DNA of 64,000 nt from a bacterium (GTDB lineage: Bacteria; Cyanobacteriota; Vampirovibrionia; Vampirovibrionales; Vampirovibrionaceae). Position 1 is the stretch's first letter, and every line of letters starts with the position of its first letter. Both the position numbers and the translations under genes were made by a program. Positions 37,272-46,277 of the stretch are shown here, one piece after another. Under the pieces are notes generated by a model. The model did not search any database. It saw nothing but the letters and a program-made list of their open reading frames with translations, and was not told the DNA's origin. The stretch lies in assembly GCA_030429585.1 (NCBI GenBank), contig JAUIEU010000001.1:1049994-1113993 (forward strand), read 5' to 3'.

Positions 37272-38672
37272 CTACACACCAACAGGTTGTTTTTGCTTGG
37301 CAAGGCACTCCGTCATTACAGTGGCAAGGATATCGATGGCTTTGTCGGTTTGTTCGTTGGTAATGACCAGCGGTGGGCTAAAACGAATGGAATTTTCGCC
37401 ACAACCCAAAATAATCAGCCCGTGGTAAAAGGCGGTGTCCACAATATCATCGCGCAGGGCCTTGGCCTTGCCTTTGGTGGCGGCATCGGTAATTAGCTCC
37501 ATGCCCACCATCAGCCCACGGCCACGGATATCGCCAATGCAGGCAAATTTGCTTTGCAGGGTTTTTAGCTTCGCCATTAGGTACTCGCCCTGCTGTTTGG
37601 CATGGTCGCACAGGCCGTCATCCAGCAAATCCAACGTGGCCAAAGCAGCCGCACACGCCACCGGGTTGCCCCCAAAGGTGCTGGCATGCACGCCGGGTGG
37701 CCAATTCATCACGTGGTGTTTGGCCAATATAGCCCCTAACGGCAAGCCGCTTGCCAGGCCCTTGGCGCTGGTTAAAATATCCGGTTCAAAGCCAGGCACC
37801 TGGTTACTGGCCCAATAATCGCCGGTTCGGCCCATGCCTGCCTGCACTTCGTCCGCAATAATTAAAAAGCCGTGCTGTTTGGCCATGGCCTGCAAGCCTA
37901 GCAAAAAGCCATCGGGGGGCACTACATAGCCGCCCTCACCTTGGATGGGTTCTACCAATATGGCGGCCACTTCGTCTGGCTGCACCACTTTGCCAAACAG
38001 GTTTTCTTCAATGTATTTTAGGCAGTAAGCCGCGGTTTCTTCGGGCGTGGCGCCATGGGGCTCGCGATAATGGTAGGGGTAGTGGGCGTGGTGCACACTA
38101 GGCACCAACGGACGAAAACGCTTTTTTTGCACCGATTTACTGGCGGTAACCGACATGGCCCCATAGGTGCGCCCATGGAAACTACGATAAAAGCTAATAA
38201 TGGTTTGGCGGCCCGTGTGGTAGCGTGCCAATTTTAGGGCGCCTTCCACGGCTTCTGCGCCACTATTACAGAAAAACGTACGGTAGGCCTTGCTACGGTT
38301 GCCCTTGTCATCGATGTATTCTGGCATGGTGGCACCCAAGCGCTCGGCCAATTCTGGCATGTGCTCGTAGTAAAAATCCGTCCCGCTCATGTGGAAAAAC
38401 TGGCCGGCCTGCTCTTGTACCTTTTTTACCAGATGGGGATGGTTATGCCCGGTGGCGCACACCGCAATGCCAGCGCAGTAATCTAAAAAGGTGTTGCCAT
38501 CCACATCGGCGGCCACAGCGCCATTGCCATCACCAATCACAAAGGGGTAACCCCGCGTATAGCTTGGCGAAATCACTTTCTTATCCCGCTCAATAATGGC
38601 GGCGGCCTTAGGGCCCGGTAACGCCGTATTAATTTGCGGCGCGGCGGCCACCTGCTCTTGCGATAACACCAT
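37272..38672 (-). CDS. Class III PLP aminotransferase (acetylornithine/GABA-type)
   Basis: A 466-residue fold-type I aminotransferase. Visible motifs: CNSGAEAVEGALKLAR (cofactor phosphate site), SFHGRTYGAMS, IADEVQAGMGRTG (the Asp that binds pyridoxal nitrogen) and LTSAKGLASGLPLGAI with the Schiff-base lysine. The length of about 450 matches the archaeal/bacterial 4-aminobutyrate-like group rather than ArgD (about 400). ATG at 38672 preferred over 38714. Exact substrate not decidable from sequence. Confidence 0.88.
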   Translation of the reverse strand: MVLSQEQVAAAPQINTALPGPKAAAIIERDKKVISPSYTRGYPFVIGDGNGAVAADVDGNTFLDYCAGIAVCATGHNHPHLVKKVQEQAGQFFHMSGTDFYYEHMPELAERLGATMPEYIDDKGNRSKAYRTFFCNSGAEAVEGALKLARYHTGRQTIISFYRSFHGRTYGAMSVTASKSVQKKRFRPLVPSVHHAHYPYHYREPHGATPEETAAYCLKYIEENLFGKVVQPDEVAAILVEPIQGEGGYVVPPDGFLLGLQAMAKQHGFLIIADEVQAGMGRTGDYWASNQVPGFEPDILTSAKGLASGLPLGAILAKHHVMNWPPGVHASTFGGNPVACAAALATLDLLDDGLCDHAKQQGEYLMAKLKTLQSKFACIGDIRGRGLMVGMELITDAATKGKAKALRDDIVDTAFYHGLIILGCGENSIRFSPPLVITNEQTDKAIDILATVMTECLAKQKQPVGV

Positions 38673-38793
38673 GGATTCAATCTCCCCTAACAACAGCCAC
38701 CTGCGCGTTGGCAACGGTGCACTAATACGCCTCCATCATAGCGACTTTTTACCCCACTGTGAACCACCCACACGGTGGGGGTTTAAGACTTAT

Positions 38794-39732
38794 CTACTCT
38801 GCCAACAAGGTGGCCAGGTGGTTCCACTGGGTGGGTTGGGCGTGCAAGGTGGCCATTTGGTACTGGCTTTGCTGCAACCCAGGCACGGATTCATGAATCC
38901 GTTGCAGGAACCCACGGCACGCCGCATCATCGGTAGCCGGTAAAATGGTGAGCAACCGGCCCGTGGCCTCGGTGCCCACAATATCGGCGGTGCGACACAA
39001 TTGCACAATGGCGTTTTCTAAATGCTGCACGGTTTGGGGCGACATATGATCCGACTGCCAGCGCACCACACTCACCGGGAAGCCTAAACTATCGGCAAAC
39101 CACTGGTACACAATGGGTTTCCAACCTTCTGGCGACCACACCCCACTATGGGCCCGCAACCGGTGGGCAGAGAGTACCCGATACGCCTGCTGCAATTGGC
39201 GCTGCTCCGCACCAGATTCTAAGGCCAGCAGCATACGGGCTGCCAAATACACATCCGGCACGGGGGCTAGCAAAATATCTTGTACGCCGGCATCAAACAG
39301 GTTTACCGCCACATCGTCCCGCCATTCGCTAAGCACCGCCACAATGGGGGGGCGTTGTTCTTCTGGGATGGTGGCCACCACGCTTTTTAGCCACGTAGTC
39401 GGGTCGTGCTGGCCGCAGGCCAACACCAGCAGGCCTAGCTCTGGCAACTGGCTGGGCGATAGTTGCTGAGGCGACAATTCCACAATGGGTTGTTGGCGCA
39501 GCTGAATCACATTGACCATTTGCTGATAAATATTTAACGAACCATCCGATACCACCACCACCGCTTGGTATAACGAAGGTTCGTTAGCCGCAGGCGCTTG
39601 CCCATAAGGTTGCTGTGATGCCTGTGGCGCCCCAAACCCACCCACGGCATTGGGGGCACCGAACAAGGGGGCTTGGCCATTGCTTGCCTGGGCAGCCGGT
39701 TTTAAAAAAGGCAGTTGGGGCGAAAAACTCAT
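38794..39732 (-). CDS. Degenerate receiver plus degenerate GGDEF protein
   Basis: A 312-residue protein. After a Gln/Ala/Pro-rich N-terminus (about 1-50) comes a receiver-like alpha-beta domain (about 52-170, AVVVVSDG, LGLLVLACGQHD, PPIVAVLSEW, GVQDILLAPV). It lacks the phosphoacceptor aspartate in the expected place. The second half (about 215-305) resembles a GGDEF domain, but the signature is replaced: CRTADIVGTEATGRLLTILP aligns where DIVGRYGGDEF should be. It probably neither receives phosphate nor makes c-di-GMP, and may be a scaffold or effector. Inference from fold pattern only. Confidence 0.6.
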   Translation of the reverse strand: MSFSPQLPFLKPAAQASNGQAPLFGAPNAVGGFGAPQASQQPYGQAPAANEPSLYQAVVVVSDGSLNIYQQMVNVIQLRQQPIVELSPQQLSPSQLPELGLLVLACGQHDPTTWLKSVVATIPEEQRPPIVAVLSEWRDDVAVNLFDAGVQDILLAPVPDVYLAARMLLALESGAEQRQLQQAYRVLSAHRLRAHSGVWSPEGWKPIVYQWFADSLGFPVSVVRWQSDHMSPQTVQHLENAIVQLCRTADIVGTEATGRLLTILPATDDAACRGFLQRIHESVPGLQQSQYQMATLHAQPTQWNHLATLLAE

Positions 39733-39880
39733 GGTTCACTCCTGATTAACGTTACCCACATGGGCACTAAATTGAATTGTGGCGGGCTAGACGCCCCATG
39801 GCAAGGGGTTTGTAATGGGTTTGTAATGTTTTTTAAACGATACTACCGGGCCACGCCACCCAAATGCACCCACCCGGCCC

Positions 39881-40507
39881 TTAATCGCTTTGGTAAAAGC
39901 GGGCCACTGCTGTATCCGTTACCGCTACCGACTCCACCGGGTAATCGCTTAAGGCGGTGCGTTGGTCAATCGGGTGTTTTTCAAAAATAGCCGGGTTACA
40001 CAAGTTAAAGGTGCTTTTTATCTGGTACTCGCCCACAGGTAGCGTATTCCACCCAATATGACGAGATACATTGAGGCGCAACGCCATGGATTGCCCCGCT
40101 TTAAGCGGCATTAACCGATGAAATACCCCTTCGGTCCGAAAAGGCGACACAGTTTCGGCATCTGGCAGGGTAGCCACTACCGGGCGGCTGGGCACGGCCT
40201 TGCCGTGGGCATTGGTAAGTAGTAATTCAAATTGCACGTTTGGGTCGGCCATTAAGCAGACGGTGGTGGGTTTATCCGCCGTTAGGGTAGCAACAGCAAC
40301 AACAGGCCTGCGTGCCAACACCACACCAGGGTCTACCACCACGGATAGCCTAACCGGCGGTGCCAAATTCTCCGTCTTAGCGTCAGGGTCTAGCGATTCT
40401 GAGGGTTGCGCCATGGCCACGGAAACACTTGCCCACAGGGCAACCATCGCCACTATTGCAAGGGCAGGCCAATGATGTCGGCCACGGTGCTGTGCGCGTA
40501 TATCCAT
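39881..40507 (-). CDS. Secreted hypothetical protein
   Basis: A 208-residue protein with a signal peptide (about 12-34, WPALAIVAMVALWASVSVAMAQ). The mature part is beta-rich (VRLSVVVDPGVVLARRPVVAVATL and FHRLMPLKAGQSMALRL), suggesting an immunoglobulin-like or BsuPI-type domain. Not recognised. ATG at 40507 preferred over the longer frame to 40534 because it starts just before the signal sequence. Confidence 0.65.
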   Translation of the reverse strand: MDIRAQHRGRHHWPALAIVAMVALWASVSVAMAQPSESLDPDAKTENLAPPVRLSVVVDPGVVLARRPVVAVATLTADKPTTVCLMADPNVQFELLLTNAHGKAVPSRPVVATLPDAETVSPFRTEGVFHRLMPLKAGQSMALRLNVSRHIGWNTLPVGEYQIKSTFNLCNPAIFEKHPIDQRTALSDYPVESVAVTDTAVARFYQSD

Positions 40508-40762
40508 ACCAGTTACTCTATCCCCAGTTCTCAAACGTATCCTTTAGTATACGCCTGTTTACAACGGGCAACATGCGGTAAACAGGGGAGTTATTGGCCC
40601 CAGCAGGTAACAATTCGTTACGGCAAGGCCCCGGTAACCGCCGTTATTCCGTGTGTTGGGGCGTTGTTATAGATAGAAGTGGCTAGGATCCGAAGCTTTT
40701 TCGCCGTATCCTTATTTCATCGCATTGTTATTATCTCACCTGATTGCTGGAGCGTTTTACTG

Positions 40763-41764
40763 ATGGTTGCCGTTACCTTGGATCTTCCCGAAATTGAACC
40801 CCTGGCCAAAGGCCCGTGCGACAGTAAAATTAAGCTGTTTGGCGGCCGAGGCAACCTGGGGCTGGCGGAAGAAATTGCCACCTACTTAGGCACCCGGCTG
40901 GGCGAGGCGGATGTGAAAAACTTTGCCGACGGCGAAGTGTACGTGCGCATTAACGAGAGTATCCGTGGGGCGGACGTGTTTATTATTCAATCTACCTGTA
41001 GCCCGGTAAACGATAATTTGATGGAAATGCTAATTATGGTAGATGCCATGAAGCGCGCTAGCGCGAATAGCATTACCGCCGTTATTCCGTATTTTGGGTA
41101 TGCCCGCCAAGATAGAAAAACCGTAGGCCGCGAAGCCATTAGCGCCAAACTAGTGGCAGACCTTATTGCCACCGCTGGCGCCCACCGCGTGTTGGCCATG
41201 GATTTACACACCGGCCAGCTGCAAGGCTTTTTCAACATTCTTACCGACCACTTGTATGTAACCCCCGTTATTTTAAATTACCTAAAGCGCCAGCTACCCA
41301 AAAACGAAGATGTGGTGATTGTATCGCCCGATGCAGGCGGTGTAGAACGTGCCCGCGCCTACGCTAAAAAGCTAAATGCCCCCATTGCCATTATTGATAA
41401 ACGCCGCAGTGCTCATAACCAGGCCCAGGTGTTCCACATTATTGGGGATGTGAAAGACCGCCACGCCGTGATTGTGGATGACATGATTGATACCGGCGGC
41501 ACCATGTGTGCTGGCGCACAGCTACTGATTGACGAAGGCGCTAAAAGCGTCCGTGCTGCTGCGGCCCATGCCGTGTTTAGCGGCCCGGCTATTGAGCGGC
41601 TAAACAACAGCTGCTTTGAAGAAGTCATCGTCACCAACACCATCCCGCTGCAACCAGAAGCAGAAGGCAGCCAAAAAATTGTACAGCTATCCGTGGCCCC
41701 CATTTTGGGCGAAGCCATCCGCCGCATCCACGACGACGAATCCGTCAGCCGCATGTTTGAGTAA
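40763..41764 (+). CDS. prs: Ribose-phosphate pyrophosphokinase
   Basis: Makes PRPP from ribose 5-phosphate and ATP. The 333-residue protein has KLFGGRGNLGLAEEIATYLG, DGEVYVRINESIRGADVF, the ATP-binding YFGYARQDRK, VVIVSPDAGGVERARAYAKK and the PRPP loop VIVDDMIDTGGT. ATG at 40763 gives a normal N-terminus; an in-frame 28-residue extension looks spurious. Confidence 0.96.
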   Translation: MVAVTLDLPEIEPLAKGPCDSKIKLFGGRGNLGLAEEIATYLGTRLGEADVKNFADGEVYVRINESIRGADVFIIQSTCSPVNDNLMEMLIMVDAMKRASANSITAVIPYFGYARQDRKTVGREAISAKLVADLIATAGAHRVLAMDLHTGQLQGFFNILTDHLYVTPVILNYLKRQLPKNEDVVIVSPDAGGVERARAYAKKLNAPIAIIDKRRSAHNQAQVFHIIGDVKDRHAVIVDDMIDTGGTMCAGAQLLIDEGAKSVRAAAAHAVFSGPAIERLNNSCFEEVIVTNTIPLQPEAEGSQKIVQLSVAPILGEAIRRIHDDESVSRMFE

Positions 41765-41847
41765 GTGTTTTGCCACAACGCAATTCTATGATGTGATGGG
41801 TTTTTTGTAGCCATACGCACCAATCGCTACAACTAGGCTCAATAATC

Positions 41848-42915
41848 ATGCTTACTATTCAACAAGCACCCACCCTAAGCCATACTCAGGCAATCGCTAA
41901 TACTAAACCCTTTAAGCAATTAGGTTTTGGTTCTTACGAAAAACCGGTGATTGGTATTTTAACCGACAAGCCCCTCGGCAAAGGTTACGATGTTACCAGC
42001 GTTAAACTCCTACTGGAAGCCGCCGAAAAAAAAGGGTACTCCGTGGAAGCCATTCGTGCACAACGCTGTGCCGTTCACATTAAAGATGGCAAATTGGAAA
42101 TTCTGCATAATAATAAGCCACTCAACAAATTTGATGTTGTCTTTCCCTTTATCGGCTCAAATGAAAGCCCATTAGAGCAGTACCAGATGAATATTTTGCT
42201 TAAGGCACTAGAAGATTCTGGGCAATTTACTGTAACGGATACCTTAGCCGGTATTGTTCAGCTAGATAAGACCATGGCCAGCATTGCCATGGCCAAACAC
42301 GGCATTGCCCAGCCCGATACGTTTTTCTTATCTTCCAAAGCCGATAAGCAACCCACCCTTAATGAATTTAGAGACGACCGAAAAACCGCTGTTATTTTTA
42401 AAGAACCTGACGGCCGCCTAGGCGAACAAGTTTGGAAAGTGCCTTTTAACAAGGTAAACAACGAAGTTGATAAACTTCGAGAAAAAGAAACTAGATACTT
42501 TATGCAGGAGTTCATTAACGAATCAGCTGCACAAAGTATTCGCACCATCGTTATTGGCGATAAAGTTGTAGCACGCAAACTAATTGGGACTCATAAAAAA
42601 GGCGAGTTCAAAAGCAACAGTCAATCCGGCAAATCCGAAAAATACACCACTAAGGTTGAGTTGCCTCCAGAAGAACTTGAAGAAATCGATCGTTTATCCG
42701 TAGCTGCTGCCAAAGCAACCAACCTCTCTATTGGTGCAGGTATTGACCTAATTAAATCCGACCGAGGCTGGCTAGTCTGTGAAGTAAATGGCTCACCTGG
42801 TCTGTCTAAATTTTATGATTTAACGGGTGTTGATGTCCCAGCAGAAATTATTGAAGCCACCGCAAATGCCTTCCGGCAAAAAGAAGATGCCAAAAAACTC
42901 GCGTTAAACGCTTAA
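41848..42915 (+). CDS. RimK-like ATP-grasp ligase
   Basis: A 355-residue ATP-grasp enzyme. The N-terminal domain is followed by the ATP-grasp core (about 140-320) with LDKTMASIAMAKHGIAQPDTF, the ATP-binding VIFKEPDGRLGEQVWKV, YFMQEFI, IRTIVIGDKVVARKL, and the metal-binding end VCEVNGSPGL. This pattern is that of RimK-type peptide or glutamate ligases. The first 30 residues are polar and end in KQLGFGS, like other N-termini in this window. Lower GC than its neighbours. Substrate unknown. Confidence 0.82.
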   Translation: MLTIQQAPTLSHTQAIANTKPFKQLGFGSYEKPVIGILTDKPLGKGYDVTSVKLLLEAAEKKGYSVEAIRAQRCAVHIKDGKLEILHNNKPLNKFDVVFPFIGSNESPLEQYQMNILLKALEDSGQFTVTDTLAGIVQLDKTMASIAMAKHGIAQPDTFFLSSKADKQPTLNEFRDDRKTAVIFKEPDGRLGEQVWKVPFNKVNNEVDKLREKETRYFMQEFINESAAQSIRTIVIGDKVVARKLIGTHKKGEFKSNSQSGKSEKYTTKVELPPEELEEIDRLSVAAAKATNLSIGAGIDLIKSDRGWLVCEVNGSPGLSKFYDLTGVDVPAEIIEATANAFRQKEDAKKLALNA

Positions 42916-42939
42916 ACCATTTCTCTCCCTTTTGTTACG

Positions 42940-44844
42940 TTACTGCCAGCGGGTGTAGCGCTGCCATTGGCGGCCGGTTGGGGTACCTGCAGATAAGGTG
43001 TCATCCAAGGCCACGCGGCCCATGGCCTGGTTTGCAAAGGGGTTGGCCGCCACCGCGGCAGGCTTTAGTTGCCCCCCCATCGATTGCTGCACCGTGGTAG
43101 CTATTTGGGTTACCGGCAGGGTGGTTTGGCTGGTGAGTGCCTTAACCGCCGGGGTACGCAACACAGGTAGCACCGCTTTAGCCATGCGCGCGCCCGTAAC
43201 CGGCACCGTGGCCAGCGCAGGTTGTTGGTTTACCCCTTCGGGTAAACGCCTATTGGCATTGGCTTCAGGCGGTTCATCGGGTTTTCGGTTGCGGTAGCCC
43301 ATACCCGCCCGAATACCACTCAGGGTGTAAAACAGGGCTAGGAAGGGCTCTACAAAGGCCAAGCCGCTAATAGCAGCACCAGTAGCAAAGTCATCCACGT
43401 GCAGCATCACATCCAAGGGCTCTGGCACCCGATGGGCATACAGTTTTTTGAACAGCCCCAAGGGGCCGTCTTCTTGTACCCGCTCTTTTAAATGGCGGGC
43501 CATACCACCAGGGCCGCCATCAATCAGGGGGTTTAGGATATTTTCGCCTAAAAAGTTGGCAATAAAACTGCCACCCAACACCCCAATGGCTAAAATACCT
43601 GCCGTCATGGCGCCCACACGGGTGGCATACTTACCGGCCCACTTGCCCAAACCAAAGGTATTATTCTCGTGGATTTTTTCCGTGGCGCCAATAAAGGCCA
43701 TGGCACCGACGTTACACAACATAATATTGGCTAAATACTGAAACAGCCCTTCTTTGCCCTTGGCCTTAATGGTTTGGCGCCAATTTTCTCCGGCAATGGC
43801 ATCGCCTAAGGCACCACCGGCCACGCCACCCACCACAGGCAGCAGCCCCATTTTGGAGAGATCCCAAATTTCTTCTTTCATATCCGCGGAAGAAATACCC
43901 CCTGGCCCATCCACCACCGCATTAAGCAGCTTGGTGGCTTGCTCGCTGTGGGCTTTTTTACTGGCCTTTAGCGGCGATTTTCCTTCTTTAACCAAGGCTT
44001 GGGCAGCTTCCGCAATATCATCCTTAAACCCCGTAAACTGGTGTAAGGCGTCTTCCAACCCCTGGCGGGCCTGCCGCACAGCACCCACGTTTAGCAGGCG
44101 GCTTTTCATCCTAGCGAGTGCTTGTTTGGTGGGGTTTTCCATGGCAACGCCGTGTTGCTTAAACACATGGCCCAGCAACTCATTACGGAAAATCTGAACA
44201 TCCTTGGGGTTTAAGCCCTTCTCGCCCGTTGCTTCCGCCTGTTTAGCCCAGTGGGTTAGGCGCTGTTTAAACTCGCCTAAGGGTAGCTTTAGGTGCTCCA
44301 GCACGTCCAACACATCACTGGCCTGGGTAAGCTCTTCTTCCAGCACGTGGCCTAACTCTTCATCCGCCCACTTGGGGTACTTATCCCCCAACCCTAACTG
44401 AGATAATTTGGCCTCCAACAGTTCTTCGCCCTGTTTGGGTAGCTTGGCCCGCTGGGCCGCGGGCAGCAACTCGCCTAAATGTTTTAAGGCGAGCTGGCCC
44501 AATTTGCCTGCTGTGTTGGGGGCAGGCTTTAAAATATACTTAAAGCCATAAATGGCGGCACCAATGGTGCCCAAGGCACCCATGCCGTACTTGGTAAACC
44601 GTCGTTTCCGCTCTTCTGCGGTGGGGGCGTTTAAACTGGCGCCTACCACCCATGCCGCACTAGAAAGCAACACCGAAGGCACGACCCATCGGCGCAACCC
44701 GTGGACAAAGGGCCCTTTATCAATAGCGCGGGCTACATTGGTAAGCCCATAGCCAAAACTACCCCGGCGTTGCTTAAGCTGGGTAATGGCCTGCTGGCTT
44801 AGGGGTGCAGGGGTAGATAAAGCGGATGGACTGGCAGTAGACAT
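42940..44844 (-). CDS. Large lineage-specific membrane protein, possibly Fur-regulated
   Basis: A 634-residue protein not recognised outside this lineage. Hydrophobic segments lie near 53-72 (VVPSVLLSSAAWVVGASL), 85-105, about 330-350 (GLLPVVGGVAGGALGDAIAG), 375-395 and 415-440 (VGAMTAGILAIGVLGGSFIANFLG). The middle (110-310) is Lys/Leu/Glu-rich and helical. It resembles the 19515 and 18664 genes in style. Two Fur-type palindromes lie 58-95 bases upstream of its ATG, so metal-dependent control is likely. The function may be envelope- or metal-related, but nothing catalytic is visible. Confidence 0.72.
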   Translation of the reverse strand: MSTASPSALSTPAPLSQQAITQLKQRRGSFGYGLTNVARAIDKGPFVHGLRRWVVPSVLLSSAAWVVGASLNAPTAEERKRRFTKYGMGALGTIGAAIYGFKYILKPAPNTAGKLGQLALKHLGELLPAAQRAKLPKQGEELLEAKLSQLGLGDKYPKWADEELGHVLEEELTQASDVLDVLEHLKLPLGEFKQRLTHWAKQAEATGEKGLNPKDVQIFRNELLGHVFKQHGVAMENPTKQALARMKSRLLNVGAVRQARQGLEDALHQFTGFKDDIAEAAQALVKEGKSPLKASKKAHSEQATKLLNAVVDGPGGISSADMKEEIWDLSKMGLLPVVGGVAGGALGDAIAGENWRQTIKAKGKEGLFQYLANIMLCNVGAMAFIGATEKIHENNTFGLGKWAGKYATRVGAMTAGILAIGVLGGSFIANFLGENILNPLIDGGPGGMARHLKERVQEDGPLGLFKKLYAHRVPEPLDVMLHVDDFATGAAISGLAFVEPFLALFYTLSGIRAGMGYRNRKPDEPPEANANRRLPEGVNQQPALATVPVTGARMAKAVLPVLRTPAVKALTSQTTLPVTQIATTVQQSMGGQLKPAAVAANPFANQAMGRVALDDTLSAGTPTGRQWQRYTRWQ

Positions 44845-44901
44845 GGTAAACAGGGGGAGAGGTGATGAGGAAACATTAAAAGGATTAAATAAAAATTTAA
44901 T

Positions 44902-44939
44902 TGAGAACCGTTCTCACTTAAGTTGAGAATGATTCTCAA
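44902..44939 (-). promoter_or_regulatory. Tandem Fur-family (7-1-7) operator
   Basis: Two perfect palindromes are present: TGAGAAC-C-GTTCTCA (44902-44916) and TTGAGAAT-G-ATTCTCAA (44923-44939). Their centres are 22 bp apart, exactly two helical turns. The 7-1-7 layout with TGA...TCA ends is the classic Fur/Zur/PerR box form. They are positioned for control of the minus-strand gene starting at 44844. The metal (iron or zinc) cannot be decided from sequence. Confidence 0.75.
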
Positions 44940-45010
44940 CCAAACAACCCTAACAATCAATAGGATGAACCAACCTACTATATTAAACATTGCTAAAGGC
45001 CTAATGTTGC

Positions 45011-46174
45011 CTAATTGGTTTTAGGCACCTGAGATTCTGCCAAGCCTTTTAAATACGCCGCCGCTGCCGCTGATGACGCTAGCGATGACCCACCAATTTT
45101 ACGAGTCTTAGCCAATTTAACCCCATCAACCAGCACTTCAGGCTTTCTGTCATGGTTATAATCCATCCCTATTTTACCATTATATTTAACGCGTTTTACT
45201 TTGTATTCATGGGGTACACTAACATCGGTAATACAGTCGTGCTGAGACAAATGATTATCCAGCTTGCCGTTCTTTTTTGTGCCAGATACTGTTGTTACGC
45301 CATCAATTAAGCCAAGCGTATTCATTTCATGTGGCCCATTGCCTGCCGCCACAAATACGGGAATACCCATAGCAACCAATTCCCTAATGGTTTCTATCGC
45401 TTTTTTATTTTCTTCATTAAGGTTGGCAATATAGTCAACTCGTTTTTGCCTAACTGCAGGGTTACAAAATTTCGAGTCATTTTGCTTCCCTGCACCAATA
45501 TTATCTTCGGCCGAAACCACTGCGCTGTAATTAACGGCATCTATTTTGCCTGCCTTCGCATCTATTAATAATTGGTCCCAGTAGTTTTGCCGATTCGTCC
45601 CTCGATATGGGGTATAATCGTCATTATAGGCTACAATATCTAATTCAGGAAAAACACCCAGGGCTACCCCGGCGACATCTTCTTCATGGGGCACTTCTGG
45701 TATTTTAGTATCTGCCGCTGCCCCTACATAATCACCTACCACGGCTAAACGGTAAGGCCGGTTTTTAGCATTATTCCATAATGGGTTAGGGGTATTGGTA
45801 TTCAAACCAAACGTCACGTTATTGGCAATGCGTGTTGTATTGAAATATTTGGATAAAGCTTTATCCCCTTTACTGCTATCCAAATCATTACGATAAACCC
45901 CAAAAGTATCTACCTCAGAAGCTAACATGTTTTTAACGTTTTTAACCAAAATGTCACGAACCACAAAAACTTGAGAGTCATAAACATTATCGTCACAACC
46001 ACCCACACACGAGCCAAAAAAATCAACCATCGCTGCCTGGATCTCATACGGCTCTAAAACCCCTGTTATGCTAGTTCTTCTCCTACTATTTTTAGGGAAG
46101 GGGGCGTTATCGTATTTATCAAAATTCTGCTTTAAAAACAAACGGAATTGTTTACCAATATCCATAGTTAACAC
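45011..46174 (-). CDS. Divergent subtilisin-like (S8) serine peptidase
   Basis: A 387-residue protein with the order of subtilase catalytic regions: Asp in LAVVGDYVG (about 150), His in VPHEEDVAGVALGV (about 165), oxyanion Asn in VFVAAGNGPHE (about 280) and Ser in IGGSSLASSAAAAAYL (about 363), where classical enzymes have GTSMAAP. No signal peptide is visible, so it is cytoplasmic or exported by an uncommon route. Ends within 166 bases of the Fur-like sites. Low GC and many Asn/Lys residues compared with neighbours suggest transfer or relaxed codon use. The catalytic geometry is inferred from motifs only. Confidence 0.72.
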   Translation of the reverse strand: MLTMDIGKQFRLFLKQNFDKYDNAPFPKNSRRRTSITGVLEPYEIQAAMVDFFGSCVGGCDDNVYDSQVFVVRDILVKNVKNMLASEVDTFGVYRNDLDSSKGDKALSKYFNTTRIANNVTFGLNTNTPNPLWNNAKNRPYRLAVVGDYVGAAADTKIPEVPHEEDVAGVALGVFPELDIVAYNDDYTPYRGTNRQNYWDQLLIDAKAGKIDAVNYSAVVSAEDNIGAGKQNDSKFCNPAVRQKRVDYIANLNEENKKAIETIRELVAMGIPVFVAAGNGPHEMNTLGLIDGVTTVSGTKKNGKLDNHLSQHDCITDVSVPHEYKVKRVKYNGKIGMDYNHDRKPEVLVDGVKLAKTRKIGGSSLASSAAAAAYLKGLAESQVPKTN

Positions 46175-46277
46175 TTACACACTTTCAAATTTATAATTAT
46201 TTTTATAAAAACAATATTTTAAAGATTGATTCTAGTATGTAACCGTTTTGTTATAGAGTATTTAACAAGCAGGGTGG

